Shown here: one piece after another, positions 37,201 to 49,600 of the stretch
How positions within the stretch are numbered: the stretch's first letter is position 1
Layout: the number at the start of each line of letters is the position of its first letter
Assembly: GCA_030144725.1 (NCBI GenBank)
Contig: JASKMD010000031.1
Span: forward strand, 5,424,197-5,488,196
DNA: 64,000 nt
Direction: 5' to 3'
DNA from: Haematococcus lacustris
Taxonomy: Eukaryota > Chlorophyta > Chlorophyceae > Chlamydomonadales > Haematococcaceae
Notes under the pieces: generated by a model
What the model was told of the DNA's origin: nothing
What the model saw: only the letters and a program-made list of their open reading frames with translations
Databases searched by the model: none
Position numbers and translations under genes: made by a program

Positions 37201-38916
37201 TCCAGGGTGTAGCTCCGTAGGTGCAAGGGGCAGTTGCAGGCAAGCCGTCATGATAGCTGCAGGAAGGCCATGGCTCAATTACACATGACCCAGAGAATGA
37301 AATAAATAAACAAAGAAATCTATGCAAAGCAATTGCCTATGGGACAGGGCCAGATTTGCCCCCACAAGTGCGCGCCTCCACCCCAGAGCACACTTATGCA
37401 CATGGCTAGGTTCGAACATTAGGCGTAAGCATCTGCCCCTACCCTGCTGTGCCTACCTCTGCCCCTGACCCCTGCTGCTGTGCCCCACCCCACACCCACC
37501 CCCAGCCTGCCTCTGGCTGCAGCACCTGCCGGGCCTGCCTTGCTTCCTCCAACCGCTGCGGCTGCGCCCCCAGCGCCTTGTACAGCACAGCCTCTGACAC
37601 CCCCAGCCCAGTTACCAGCTGGGCAGGCAAGCTGTGCCAAAAGGGTGACCAGGGTGACTCAGGGTCACAGCGGTCAACAAGGGTCCACAGCAACGCAATG
37701 CTGTCAGGACCCAGGCCAGGCAAGCGCTGCAGGGCTCGCCCCTGGGAAGAAGCAAAGAGGGGCAGCAGCAGAGGATGATGCAAAGCCCACATCAGCATCA
37801 GCATCAGCATCAGCATCAGCATCAGCATCAGCATCAGCAGCAGCGACGCCACGGCGTTGCATCCTGCTTCAGTATCTGCACGGGGCACGACATCACCCAT
37901 CCATGCACACATTTCCTCCCTCCCTCCCACTGCAACACATATCCTCCCTCGCAGCCTGCCTCTCACCCTCTTCCCTCACCCTTCTCCTGCCTGCCTCTCT
38001 GCACCCCTTCTCCCTCCCTCCATTCACCAGGTCTGACTCCACTGCTGTAGTGTAAGAGATGAGCAGGCTGGCAGGCAGGCTGACCAGCACCTCCCCAGCT
38101 GGCAGCTGCCGGGCAGCTGCCAGGCCCCTGAGGCCGCCAGGGAACAGGGCGGCATGCACCGCACTGCGCAGCCCCTGCCCCTCACACCACCTGAGGGGGG
38201 GCAGCAGGGGAGGGGGGAGCACTGTGTTGTGATTAAGGCAGCAGCAGGGGAAGAGGCAGCAGGGGAGGAGGCAGCAGGGGAGGAGGCAGCAGGGAGGAGG
38301 AGGCACTGTCAATCGAAGCAAAGCTACAGCATGAGGTGGAGGGGCATGACCAGGTGAGTCAGAGTCAAGCAGGCAGGCATGTCAGCAGCCAAGCTTCTAC
38401 CTGAAAGTCTCAGTAACCAAATGCTGCTCAGCCGTCACACTGTAACACAATGGCTTTGCGTGTAGAAGGGGGAGAGGAGATCTATTAAACAGCAACGACC
38501 AGGGTGGTCCCTAGGCAGCAACTATTCTCCCCTAGCTACCTCCCAGCCAGCCAGGCAGCCAGCTTCCCACCCCTCCCTGAGCCTGGCCGTTTCAACTCTC
38601 TGCTTGGCTGCGAACCCGTGCCTGCCTACCTGACCAATTCAGCTGTGGGATCGGAAGCAGGGAGGGGCTGGCCCTGAGACCCTGGCTGTGGCCAGCAGTG
38701 TGCAGGGGCGGCTGTGCGCTCTAGGTATGAGGCCGCTCGCTGCTGCAGCAGGGTGAGCTGCTGGGGTTCTACACCTGGAGCACAGGACAGCACCATTAGA
38801 GACAGTGATGAGGCAGCGGCTGCTGCGTGGACATGTGCGGCATCACCAAGTGGGTCCTGCACGGCACATATCGCCAGCAGGCGGGACAGCTCTGCGGCTT
38901 CTTTCTGCGGGTCCAT
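34242..38916 (-). CDS. SET-domain protein, Rubisco LSMT / SETD3-like lysine or histidine methyltransferase
   Basis: Exons in frame: 38630-38916, 38028-38190, 37526-37741, 37030-37170, 36526-36647, 35022-36044, then one near 34800-34940 (not fully resolved) and a last exon about 34242-34590. N-terminal SET motif LRGLAAARQLPAGEVLVSLP; SET-I segment QLSWEAFLWAV; active-site region CISLFNHSPWPHSVHF; and GAEPGEQLFISYGALPSHH with FYGFV, the SAM-binding Tyr loop. This order matches plant LSMT-like proteins, which methylate non-histone targets, often in plastids. Exon 6 carries an unusual low-complexity insert of about 250 residues (Ser/Pro then Arg/Gly-rich) after the SET domain. Start is taken at ATG 38916; the frame is open to 39150, but that would overlap UTP11 exon 1. 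Confidence 0.82.
36727..36990. repeat. Hexanucleotide array AGGGCC/AGGGTC in an intron of the SET gene
   Basis: About 44 units in which GCC and GTC variants are grouped in blocks. It lies between exons ending at 37030 and starting at 36647 (minus). A short relative, (CATCAG)8, lies at 37791-37838 in the preceding intron. Confidence 0.95.
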
Positions 38917-39118
38917 GCGTTCAGCAATGACAATCCACCAATGTAAGCCTGGGCCGCCTCTGGCGGTTTGGCAGTTAGGCTTTAGCATCCTACGCCCTTC
39001 CTTACTCTGCAAAGCTTGCTGCTTCTGCCCTCCTAACACGTTCGTCACTTCGGAGCTCGACAGCAGGCGTAGCGTGGGAGGCAAGCGGGCCCCACAGGGC
39101 CCCTGACAGCTCCGCAGT
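38917..39118. promoter_or_regulatory. Short divergent promoter between the SET gene and UTP11
   Basis: The two start codons are about 200 bp apart on opposite strands with no other gene between, so control elements must be shared. No TATA box is obvious. Confidence 0.45.
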
Positions 39119-40116
39119 ATGTCGTCCCTAGCCAATGCAATCAAGCGCAAAACTCACAAAGAGCGGTCGCAGCCGTAAGCGGTTTAACTGCTAGGCAGCC
39201 CTTCGGGGAGCCCAGCCCAAGCCATCCCGTACAACGTGAGGTGCAGGGCTGCGCGCATCAAGTATGGCCTTTTGGAGAAGCACAAAGACTACGTGGAGCG
39301 TGCTAAAGACTTCCACCGCAAGGAAAACACTATTAAGGTATGCAGTTACATGCCACTACAGTCATGCATCTCTGTGCCCTGCCTTGCCTGCCTTTGGAGG
39401 TTGTACAGAACTGACGCGGGCCATGCAGAAGCATGTGCCAATGATTTCCAAAAGAGCAGGCCCCATGCCAATCCTGTGCATCTCTCACCACTGCATGGTC
39501 TGCTGTACTGAGCGATGCTGGCAACACGGTTGTGATGTTGAATCGTTGCGCGTAGGCACTGCGTCGCAAGGCTGATGAGCGCAATCCAGATGAGTTCTAC
39601 TTCGCCATGGAAAAGGCGAGAACCAAGGAAGGGGTGCATGACAAAAGGTACAGACCCAGCCCAAGCAGCTAAGCCCCTACTCCCTACTAAATCAAATGCC
39701 AGCTACTCAGCACACCATGCTCCATGCCATCTCCATGCATGTGTGCTGCTCCCTATGCTGCTCCCTGCTCCATGAGCCTATGCTGCTGTACCCTGTTGTG
39801 CACATCTGTGTTGCCTGCTAGCAGCTGAGGACTAGGCAGAGGTGTGCTGTTGTTCACTTGCCGCTGTGCAGCAACATCGCAAACAAGTACAGCCAGGAGG
39901 AGTTGGCCCTCATGCGCAGTCAGGATGTGAAGTACCTCAGCCTGAAGGAGCGAGTGGAGGCAGAGGTGTGTCATAGTGGGCGCAGAGAACCTGGGCTTAA
40001 TGCTGGGGCATATCCAGGTTGTGGCAGGCCCTGGTGGCTGTTGTACTGGGCATGCCAGTGCTAGTGATGCATCCCAAATGATGATCAGAGATGACAGTGG
40101 CTGGGGTGGTTGGAAA

Positions 40117-40179
<63 letters not shown>

Positions 40180-40938
40180 CCCTCCACATGTGTTGTGCGA
40201 CTGCTTGCAGAAAATTGAGAAGCTGAAGCAGTCACTTCATTTCATTGGCGCCCCAGCCCAGAACAAGCACACTGTGTTTGTAGACAGCGAGAGTGAAGCC
40301 AAGGTTTTTGACCCTGCGGCCTACTTTGACACCCCTTCACACCTGTTGGATCGTACTTTCAATAGGCCCAAGTCGGAGGCGTTGAGGAGCTCTGACACAG
40401 TGCGTGTGTCTGGTGCGGGCAGCACGTCACGAGGCCAGGTCAAGCAAGCTGAGAGGTGAGTGCCAACAAGCCTGAATTTCTAAGGTGGCGTTATGTCCTA
40501 TGGTCATGACAATGATGAGGATAAGGTAGTGAAGGGTTCTGTCTCTATTCGTCCCACACATTGTACTGGGCGTTTCGCGCTAGGCAATGCTTTCAGAGGT
40601 CGAGAAGGGTCTGCAGGCTTGTGCGGACGTTGCTGTCGCTCACTTCCTGACAGGATGTCATAGGCTGGGGGGCTGCTCATTGCGGTGTTTTTGCGTGCCT
40701 CAGGCGCAAGCTCGCTGCGTACAACGAGCTGTCGCAACGCATGGAGCGGCGGGAGAAGCTTGCGCGCACCGCCAACCACCTCGCATATGTGCAAGAGGTT
40801 GCCAAGAAGGGGCGAAAGCGGAAACTGAGTAAGGATGAGCTGGTGCAGACCGCGGCCGCGGGAGATGGCAACGACGACGGCGCAAGTCACAGCAGCACGG
40901 CTCGTGTCTTCAAGTGGAAGAGGGAACGGAAGAAATAA
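39119..40938 (+). CDS. UTP11: UTP11, U3 snoRNA-associated SSU processome protein, 270 aa
   Basis: Six exons close in frame: 39119-39174, 39247-39337, 39556-39647, 39872-39965, 40211-40455, 40704-40938. UTP11 is a nucleolar protein of the small-subunit processome needed for 18S pre-rRNA maturation. Diagnostic segments: N-terminal KRKTHKERSQP, GLLEKHKDYVERAKDFHRKE, ALRRKADERNPDEFYF, QDVKYLSLKERVE, and the basic C-terminus KKGRKRKLSKDEL ending in FKWKRERKK. Length is close to the human protein. The first exon begins inside the divergent promoter shared with the SET gene. Confident assignment. Confidence 0.95.
40122..40181. repeat. CCTG tetranucleotide array in UTP11 intron 4
   Basis: About fifteen perfect CCTG units, ending 30 bp before the exon at 40211. 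Confidence 0.95.
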
Positions 40939-41522
40939 GAAGACGCTACTCGAATACACTCCTGTGCGGCATTGGCTTGCTGGCATCGGCCTGCTATACC
41001 GCCTTTTCCCCCCGTAATTCGCGTAGTATTGCCTCATTGGGCACCCTCACCCCCACTCTTGGACTGGCCTGCCCGCCTGTGCCGCGGCTGGGTGGCCATG
41101 CCACTCACGCAGTCTGTGCGTAATGCGTTCGGCCGGCATTAAGATAATCAGCGGAAGCCAGTGCCAGGTCAGACTATGCTATATCTTGCAGAGGCCGTGC
41201 CAAATAGACATGCAACCAAGCTATCTCACGGCCAACGGCTTAGACGCAAGGCTTACTTACTTCACATGCTTCCGCCTCCAGGCCCCCTTGTCCCTCGCTA
41301 GGGCCTCCATATGAGCCGGACCAGCAGTGGCCACTAGCAGCCACTGGCGGGAATACTAGGGACCACTAGTGGCCCGACTCAGATGGTGTTAATGGGCTGT
41401 GTGGAGTATAATCAATGCGCATGGACATGATGCATGAGTACTTACACTATTGCCTGACCCCTGAGGGCTACTGTGTAGAGCTGGCATGATGTGCATGCAC
41501 TACTTGTAAGATGGTAACAGCT
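40939..41522. other. Intergenic region after UTP11
   Basis: No gene seen. A short tract near 41310-41380 repeats variants of CCACTAG. Confidence 0.5.
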
Positions 41523-41682
41523 CTACAAAGGGGGCCACACACCACTGTGCCACAGCAGGCTGCTGCTGCTGCTCTTGGGCCTGGGTGGCTTGTCTTGCAG
41601 CCGCTTGTAGCCCAGGTCAGGGTACTCCTTGCCCTTGGCTGGCAGCTTCCCCTGCTCTGGCCAGTAGCACAGCTCCAGCGGG
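41523..41682 (-). pseudogene. Fanzor/TnpB-like C-terminal tail fragment
   Basis: The minus strand encodes PLELCYWPEQGKLPAKGKEY and then DLGYKRLQDKPPRPK. I recall this tail as following the zinc-finger/RuvC-III end of Fanzor-like proteins in chlorophytes. It ends one base before the inverted duplication at 41684. No upstream domain is present. Assignment rests on recall and needs a search. Confidence 0.5.
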
Positions 41683-41683
41683 T

Positions 41684-43354
41684 GAGCGGCTGCTGACAGC
41701 AGCAGTGGCAAGCCGTGAAGATGCTGCCACACGGGCCCTGGTAGAGGCCACACGGCTGGTGGAAGCTGCTGAGGAGCGGGTCAGGTGGGGCTTGGCAAAC
41801 ACACATGCGGAGGATGGTCTGGGGACATGGATGGTTGTAGGGATAGATGGTTTTTACCATTCATCCCATCAGCCTGCTTGTGCCACTTGCATCCATTTCC
41901 CATTACCCATGAGTAACTTGGCCATGAAGGCGGGTGACCTGCTCCACCTGTCCTAGGCGTTTGGTGAGATGGTGCACTTCAACACGCCTTGCACCACCTG
42001 CATGTGTGACTAAGGCAGCCATCACCTGGCCCACTGGCCCACTGCAGGTCTGCAGAGCAACGGGCACAGCTGGCGGAGCAAGCCAAGATTGAGTTGAGCC
42101 TTGCACTGGCCCAAGCCGATGATGGCATGCGGTTGATGGCAGAGCCCCCAGGCCCAGCGGAAGCCGAGGGAGCTGCAGCAAGCGCAAGCGCAGTGCAGAG
42201 TGCGTGGGTGCAGCAGCCTGCGCACCCCGTGTCAGGCGACATGAAGGACCTGGTGGAGCGGTTGCAGAGCAAGGTAAGGTGTTGCATGCCCCATCCCTCA
42301 CTGCTGTCGCTGGCCAGCCACTGCCAGGTTGTGGGCTGCAGGCCTTGGTAAGGGAGTTTGGGTGGTGTGGTATGCAGTGAGCTTGGGTATGCAGTAGTCT
42401 TGTCACACCGTTGGCTATGAGGTGGCTGCAGCAGTCATCGGGCCACCTAAAATGTTGGGACTGCAGTATCGGATTTATTGTGAGATGCCTGCTAACCAGC
42501 TGCTCATTGCTCATGATGCCCTCTCGCACATGAGCCGTCCGCCTGCCTGCCCTCCTGACCATCAGCTCGGCCTCCTCCCAGCTCAACTGCCTATAGTTGT
42601 CCCTTACCCTCCAAGCTTGCCTTGAGTTGTTCTGACGTGTTGATCATGCCCCTCACTGCCCTGCTGCACTGCTCGGCTGTAGACTGAGGAAGCTGAGCTT
42701 GCCGCAGCGGTGCAAACCCGGAGAGCCAGCCACGCTGAGGCAGAGGTGGCTTTACTGCGTGAGCAGCTTGCGGATGCATTGAAGCAGGTCAAGGAACTTG
42801 GGTGGCAGATCAACATGGCTTTTGGAGACTCGGCAGTCGCCAAGGCAAAGGCAGGGGCAGCAACACAGCCAGTGGCAGGCGTGTTTGATTTGTTAGGGTG
42901 TGGCGCTAACTTTAGAAGACAACGTTGAAGGTAGTGGAGCTCTGGACTCAAGGTGGCAGGTGATGTGGTCACGGACGGGTGGAGACAGACGGGTGGACGG
43001 ACGGGGGACCGCCGGGTGACGGACGGGTGGATGGAGATATTGCCAAGCATGGCAGCCATCAGCACACTGGGGCTTGAGGTAGGGGTGATATCCGCGCAGA
43101 TAACAGGGTGGGCAGTTATGGTATCATGGAGAAGCAATCAGCCTTGAAAGGACCACCAAGCATGGCAGCCAAAGGTAGGGTGTAGCCTTCAGAAAGACCG
43201 CGTCTTCAACCTTCTCACGGTGTGAGCACCATGCACCATCTTCTTTTTCAGCGGTATGAGCCATCCCTATTTATCACAACCAGTTTGGGGCCTTGGCTGA
43301 TGTAATGCCTTGACGAGCTAGCTCTCCCTATGAAGCTGCGAAGGGCGTCTGTGG
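41684..43354 (+). pseudogene. Inverted duplicate of the 3' end of the coiled-coil gene
   Basis: Carries copies of the last three exons, e.g. 41684-41780 (AVASREDAATRALVEATR), about 42050-42273 (MKDLVERLQSK) and 42680-42928 (EVALLREQLADALKQVKEL, ending RRQR stop), plus 3' flank. Exons and splice sites remain open, but there is no promoter or 5' gene, so it is a truncated copy. The source is 22941-24635 on the other strand. Confidence 0.88.
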
Positions 43355-44778
43355 GGATGTATGATGCTTGCATGAAGCTTCGGCAAAGGAATCACGAAGA
43401 ATGTCATCACGTGCAACTCCATACAGGCCGGGGGCAGCCAGGAGCAGCCAGGAGTAGCGAGGAGCAGTACACCAAGCTGGTCAGTGCCCTGGAGGTGTCC
43501 CCTCGAGCCCCGCTTCATTGGGCACCCCTCCCCTCCCCTCGAGCCCCGCTACATCCAATGAAGTTTTTGCGAAGGAATCACGAAGAAAGTCGTAGCGTAG
43601 CGTTCTGCCGCGCCATACAGGTTTGTTGTACGTAGCAGTCGGGAGCAGCCAGGAGCATATCGCAGCCAGCCAGCTACGAGCCAGCCAGCCATCGCTAGCC
43701 AGCAACCATTGCGCTCGCGACTAGCCACAGCAACGATTTAACAGCCACAGCAAAGATGCGATCAAGAGGCAGGGACAGAAAATGGCAGGATGTGCAGCGA
43801 TGCAGCGACGCAGCGATGCAGCAATGCAGCCAAAGGAATGCAGGAAGTGCAGCTAGAAGGCATAACCAGGAGATGTAGCCTGGAGCCTGTGCGACGAGGA
43901 GGCAATTGGAAGCCATGAAGGAGATGAAGATTGGTGCAGCACCAATCAGCAGCTGCCAAGAGAGGAGGCGCAGAGGACGCAAGCAGCCAGGACTTCAGGT
44001 GAGCATACATACTGCTGTAGTGTCAGCCAGCTGTAGTGGTCATGCATGCCCTTGTTCATTTGCTTGCTGAGCCTTAGCTGACTGATGATTGCTTGCAGTT
44101 GGAGACAGCTGAAACATGACAGTGTAGCATGGCCCAGTGATGGCAAGCATGGCGGCAACGGAGTAGAGCAGCATCCGACAAGGAGCCAGCAATGAACCAG
44201 CAAGCACCCTCATCCCCACTTCCCTCCCTTCCCCTCTGTCCCCCCCTTCCCTCCCCTTCCCCCCTTTCTCTCCCCCTCCCTCCAAGTTAGCCCTCCCCCC
44301 TACCCTCCCCATCTCAGCCTCTGTCCCACTTCCCATTCCGCAAGGGTACGAGCCAACAAGGAGCCAGCAAGGAGTCAATACTATACAGCATGGAGTGGAA
44401 TGTAGTAAGTGGTGAGTGGCTAGCCTACTACAAGTATGTTGCACCCATTACCCAGCCAAACCGTTGCCACACCCCTGTTCATTCCAGGTCTACCAGTCAT
44501 GATGTCTCCCACCTTCCCTCCTCTCTGACCAACACCCAACAACAGCCAGCTGACATCAGCGATGAGAGGCAACCTGTTCACCTCCTCCACCCTTACCATG
44601 ACAGGCTGGTTGAGACTCCAACCTGAGACTGCCTACCCCACCTTTCCCTCCCATACCCAGGAGCCAGCCAAGGGGCCAAGGGCAGCAGCCAAGACACGAG
44701 GCAAAGTGGCGCAGCATTGAGCAGCAACCACTGTGGTGCTAGCAGGCATGCGTTTGGTGTTATGGGGCAGGGGCAGCA

Positions 44779-44828
44779 AGGCATGAATAAAATTGCAGCC
44801 AAGAGGCATGAATAAAATTGCAGCCAAG
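44779..44828. repeat. Perfect 25-bp tandem duplication
   Basis: Two adjacent copies of AGGCATGAATAAAATTGCAG plus CCAAG. Confidence 0.95.
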
Positions 44829-44939
44829 AGCAAGTGCAGCTAGTGTTTGAGCGTGGTGACGTGTGTACTGTAATGCCTTTGCGAGGTGTTGCGTTGAGAC
44901 ACATTGTGTTGCGTTGCGTTGTACTTAGCAAGTAACCAG

Positions 44940-45180
44940 TAACGATTCACACCTGAGTCACCTCTGATCCACCACAGATTCACAGCTGAGTCACCTCTAA
45001 TACGCCACCGAGTCAAATAAGTCAAATAAGTCACCTCTAAAACACCACAAACGCACAGCTGGTTCACCTCCGATTTACCACTAAACTACAGCTGGATCAC
45101 CTCTAATACACCGCTTTTCAGAGGGGATTTAGAGCCCTATGAATCAGCTATGAATCAACACAGATACATAGCTTTCCAGG
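44940..45180. repeat. Degenerate tandem repeats with GTCACCTCTAA core
   Basis: Five or more irregular copies of CAGCTG(A/G)(G/T)TCACCTCT followed by AATACACCAC-like text. The region is AT-richer than its surroundings. Confidence 0.7.
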
Positions 45181-45284
45181 CTCACATTCAGCATTAATTT
45201 AGACCCTTCTGAATTACCTCTAAATCACCAAAATGCCAAATTGCGGTTTTCAGAGCGACCCCGAACCTCACATTCAGTGCACAA

Positions 45285-45575
45285 TTAGAAGTCCTGATCA
45301 GTCGCGAATGAGAGGTTCGGAAGAGGTCCGAAACTTTCCGACGTGGGCTGCTCATGGTCCAGCTCCTCCTCACAGGGCTGCTGGCCATTCACTGCTGAGC
45401 TGACCCGGGTGGTGCGGTGCTCATCCACAAGCACCACCCTGCCCCTCAGCTGGTCTGAGCCCCTGGGCCTGCACACCACCTTGCTACTTGTGGGCTGTGG
45501 CTCAGGGCGTTTCCGGAGGGGGGCACCCGTGGGCAACGTGCCTAACTCGCCTTCCGCCTCCAGCCACGATTCTTA
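45285..45575 (-). pseudogene. Fanzor/TnpB-like internal C-terminal fragment
   Basis: Frame contains RVVLVDEHRTTRVSSAVNG then QQPCEEELDHEQPT. In OrfB/TnpB-type proteins a strand of this kind, with a following T-S or T-T and cysteine, lies between RuvC-II and the zinc finger. The fragment is cut at both ends: unrelated sequence replaces the zinc finger after HEQPTS and no RuvC-I is upstream. Family label from memory of chlorophyte proteins; the sequence itself does not prove nuclease ancestry. Confidence 0.5.
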
Positions 45576-46554
45576 AGATTTTGCTTGCGCTAACAGGCTA
45601 ACGGCTGATGGTGGTAGGCCGTCGTCACCAATCAAGCTTGCATGATTGGACCGTCCATGCAAGGAGGCTTGCAGTACACTCCTTTCCCAGCCCATGATCA
45701 CTCACAATAACTTTACCTTTCTCTCTCAACAAGTGTCTCCTCACAGCTTCCATTCTCACACAGCAGCCAGGCCGCCCACCCTACAGCTGGGCAGTCTGAC
45801 ACAATAGCATGCAAATGAAGAGTTGCATGTTGTTGAGCCCAGTCAAGCAATCCGAGCCACTGGTGTTTCGTCTGCGTGGAATAAACCTCACACACACATG
45901 GAATGGGCAACTTCCACCTACACTATTGCCAACAGTCCTAGCCAATTCACACCTGCCTGTGCTGGGCCATGCTTGGCTTCAGAATGAACACGCCATGGCA
46001 CCTACCTGACCTTCAATGTCCCCGTTACTCCATCGTACCTACTTAACCTAGTGTGCAACTCAGCTTAAGCAGCAACTGGGCCTGCGCCCCTCAACTGGGC
46101 TTCATAAGCGGGGTGTAGTGCAGGACACTTTGCCACGAGACGATGAGTGAGCCCCACACGGCCTGTGTCCAGCAACACATGGGCCGGCTTGGTGCCCTGC
46201 GCAGCCCTACAGCCATGCCCTGACTCATCCCAACACCAGCAAATTGCCATTGCCATGCTGCGCTTCAGGCACAGGTGACGGTCAGGCAGCACCCCAAACA
46301 CCTGCTAACTGGTACTAAACCCACACAGGAACCTCAAACAGTAGCCATCCTTGCCACCTTGACACCAGACCACCCAACCAGATCTTTACCCTACAATCAA
46401 ACCAGCCGCAGACTTATGCAGTCAGCAGAGAGCAGGAGTTGGAGCAACCCATTTTGCACAGATCTGGCCCTCCCCTGCATCAGAGTATCTGCCATCCAAC
46501 CCCAGCCACAGCCAAATCAGAGTCTGCTGCAGGCTGGGCATGTGAGCAGCGCCT
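45576..46554. other. Intergenic region downstream of IF-2
   Basis: No gene seen on either strand. Confidence 0.5.
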
Positions 46555-46559
46555 TTACA
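46555..46559 (-). terminator. Candidate TGTAA polyadenylation signal of IF-2
   Basis: TGTAA, the usual signal of volvocine algae, on the coding strand about 90 nt after the IF-2 stop. Confidence 0.5.
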
Positions 46560-46647
46560 TCGACCCTGTGGGCCAAGGGCCACAGAGGCTGGCAGTGCCC
46601 CTGCAGCTCCTGCCTCAGGGGTTTCTGTATTGAGTCTGTGCGGGGCA

Positions 46648-49600
46648 TCACACGGGGATGTCAACCGCAGTAGCGGCGCGTGCTTCTTCTAGCCGGCGAA
46701 CCTTGGTCACTATCTGCATGGGGTCAGCAGGGCAGGCAGGAGCTGGGTGGTGAAGGGCATGGAGGTGACGGGAGGCAGCCAGGTAACATGTCAACTCCCT
46801 TTACCATCACATACCCAGCCAGAGGAACCCCTTCTGACATTTACTCTGGATGGCACCAACCTTTGGTAGTCAGCTGCCTGATCAACTGCCACTGACCCCA
46901 CCCATTGCTCACGTGCAGCTGCTATCATTCACTCCACACCCTACCCGCTTCCTCCACAGCCGCCCAGCTGCCGGCTTGCATGCCCTCCTGCCCTCCCTGT
47001 CTGCCCACCTGCCAGGTCGACAACCCCTGCTCACCTGGAAGCACTCGAAGGTGTCCTTCTCCTGCCACTCAATGAAGCCCTCCATGCCCACCCCGCACTC
47101 AACCCCCTCAGGCACCTCATCCACGTTGTCTTTCACGCGCCGCAAGCTGATGAGCTTGCCTTCAGCAACAACCTGCCAGAATGGCACAGGGCAGGAGTTG
47201 GTGGGCGGGCCAACAGCTGGGGTGATGAGCTGCCAGTGCAGGAAGAGATGGATTGTGTTCCTCTTGTTCCACCTCAGCGTCGTCGACATCACCGTCACAT
47301 GGCAGTTACCAGCACCCCTGCCACAGCGGTGGTACCAGACTAATCTTGACAGTTGCCATCTGACAGTGATGCTGGAGATGGAGGGCCAGCTAGGCCGGGC
47401 GGTGATTCCATTGTCAAGCAAGTCCAAAGTGGGTGGAGATGGATGAAGAGCGTGGAATATCAGACTGGTTAACATGGTACCAGCCTGCTTAGTTGGTTAT
47501 ACGCCTCCGGGCTGAGTGACCTGACCAGGCCATCCTTACCTGCTTGCCACGCTTCACAATCACAAACGCGCCCTTCTGCAGCTTCCCATTGAGCACCACG
47601 CAGCCAGCCACACGCTTCTTGCCTGCGCACACCCCAGCGCAGGCAGCACTTGGTGACTTGCAGTCAATGGAGGTATGCCTCTTGCTGAGAGACTGCTGCT
47701 GTCTGTCTGCCTGCTGGTGCCCGCCTGCCAGCTCCTTGCCAGTTGCCATCCCTAGGCCATCACCACACAACCATCACATGCTGAACGCCCTGTCCTCCAG
47801 CTGAAGCATTAACAGCTGGAGGTGTTTACATTGATATCAATCCCCAGTTTCATGACCTCAAGCTTATAGCTGTGCCATGTATGTGATATACCATGTGCCT
47901 GGACCATGTCCTAGGCATCTGCCTCGGCCCAGATGTACCCGGTAAGGAAATCCATCTTGTTTTCCCTCCCGCACACCTGTGCCAAACACTGCCTTGACCT
48001 CGCCCTTGCCCAGGAACACCTTCTCATCAATGCTGCGCAGCTTGCCCTCCATAGCTGCCTTGACGTCATCAATTAAGTCATAGATGACCTAACAGCCACA
48101 CAAAAGCAAACAGCTGCAGGGTCGGGTCATGATGTGTTGCGTCAGGCATGCAACTGCATGCATGCAAGGCAACCCACCCGCCTGCAGCATGCGGTCAGCA
48201 GCATGTGGCGTCACATGAAGATCTGCAGGTGGCGCTGATGGAGCTGATGCAGCCCACCACACCCCCTACCACCGCAGCTGCCTGCCGCCCCTACTCCTAC
48301 TCCTGCTTCGCCCTCACATTGTACGTCATGAGCTTGACGCCCAGCCGCTTGGCATGCTCCTCCACTGCTGTGTCTGGCTTGAGGTTGAAGCCCAGCACCA
48401 GGCCTGTAGAGGCGGCAGCCAGGTCCACGTCGCTGATACTGATGTCGCCCGCATTGGACAGCAGGAAGCGGAGGGTCACAGAGTGCTGGGGCAGCGCACT
48501 GAGGGCGTTCTTGATGGCCTCCACCACACCCATCTGGACAGGGACGCGCAACAGGCAACAGGCAGGTTCGCATCGTCGTCACAAAGCAGGCAGCCATGAG
48601 CCAAGAGCAGTGCATGCCTGCGCAACACTATGGTTGGTGGCTGCACTTGCACATGATTGGCACACACCTGCACCTGTTGAGATCACCTTGCTGCCCTATC
48701 ATATAAGGCCTTCAGGTCATGCCTGCTACTCCTTACATGGGCAGTGAGAGGCTGTAGGCTACATGACAGGCTGTAGACTACATGGGCAGCAAGCGGCTTC
48801 ACCCAGGCAGGCACCAGCCGAACCATCCGTTTGGTCAGCATCAAGAGGACAGCTAGGTGTGTAGGTCTGTGCACATACTAGGGCAAGGACTAGGGTTGTC
48901 CCCCTGGTGTGACGCCTCCCCACAACCCTTGCCCCTACCCGGCAATGCTATCCTTGCTGCTGGGCAGCAGCACCTCCGACCCCTGCACAGCCCCTGAGCC
49001 ACCCAGCCTTGTGGCCCCCTCCTCCGCCCAGCCCTCCACCCTGGACCTCACCGTGTCGCCTTTGATGATGAGGTTCATCTTCTGCAGCGCCTCCAGGTCC
49101 TCATCCACGGTGGCCAGGGATGACAGTGTGACCATGGACCCCCCGCCGGTCATCTCCACCATGCGCTGGTTCCGACTGCTGGCCAGGCTCTTGACGCTGA
49201 TCTCCCGGGCGGCGCTCTCACTCGCCACCACGCCCCACTCCTCCCCTGCCTGCGTGGTTGACACATAGCAAGAGCTCAGAACAGGCAGGCAGGGAGGGTG
49301 AGGGGAGGCAGTGGAGCCATGCATGGCGAGCAAGGGTGCGTCGGCAAGGCCAGCAGCAGAGTCAGCAGCACAGTAGGCGGAAAGACGACTCGTTGGCTAC
49401 TGGGCTCAACAATGCACGGCTTGTTAACGACAGCAACAAAGATGGAGCACAAAGCACCACCCAGCACCACACTGGATGAGGCTGGGTGGGCGGCAGGTGG
49501 GAGGCGAACCAAGCTCACAGCCCAGCCTCTTCCCCATGAGCAATGGGGTCTCAGCCATGCTGTATGCGTGTACACATGTGGCATGAGAATTAGCCAGTAA

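Larger units (their letters stand above)
43355..45284. other. Intergenic region with short diverged repeats
   Basis: No gene seen. Two blocks about 186 bp apart (about 43374 and 43560) share AAGGAATCACGAAGAA and CCATACAGG. A direct repeat CCCCTCGAGCCCCGCT occurs near 43499 and 43534. Confidence 0.5.

Noticed and set aside
38917..39150. Extension of the LSMT-like SET protein to a start at 39150
   Set aside because: It would overlap UTP11 exon 1 and its promoter, and the extension has no recognisable domain.
34964..39150. MET1, two SET genes and IF-2 as one epigenetic or plastid gene cluster
   Set aside because: Plant-like genomes do not usually cluster pathways; strands and intervening genes show no common unit, so proximity is probably chance.
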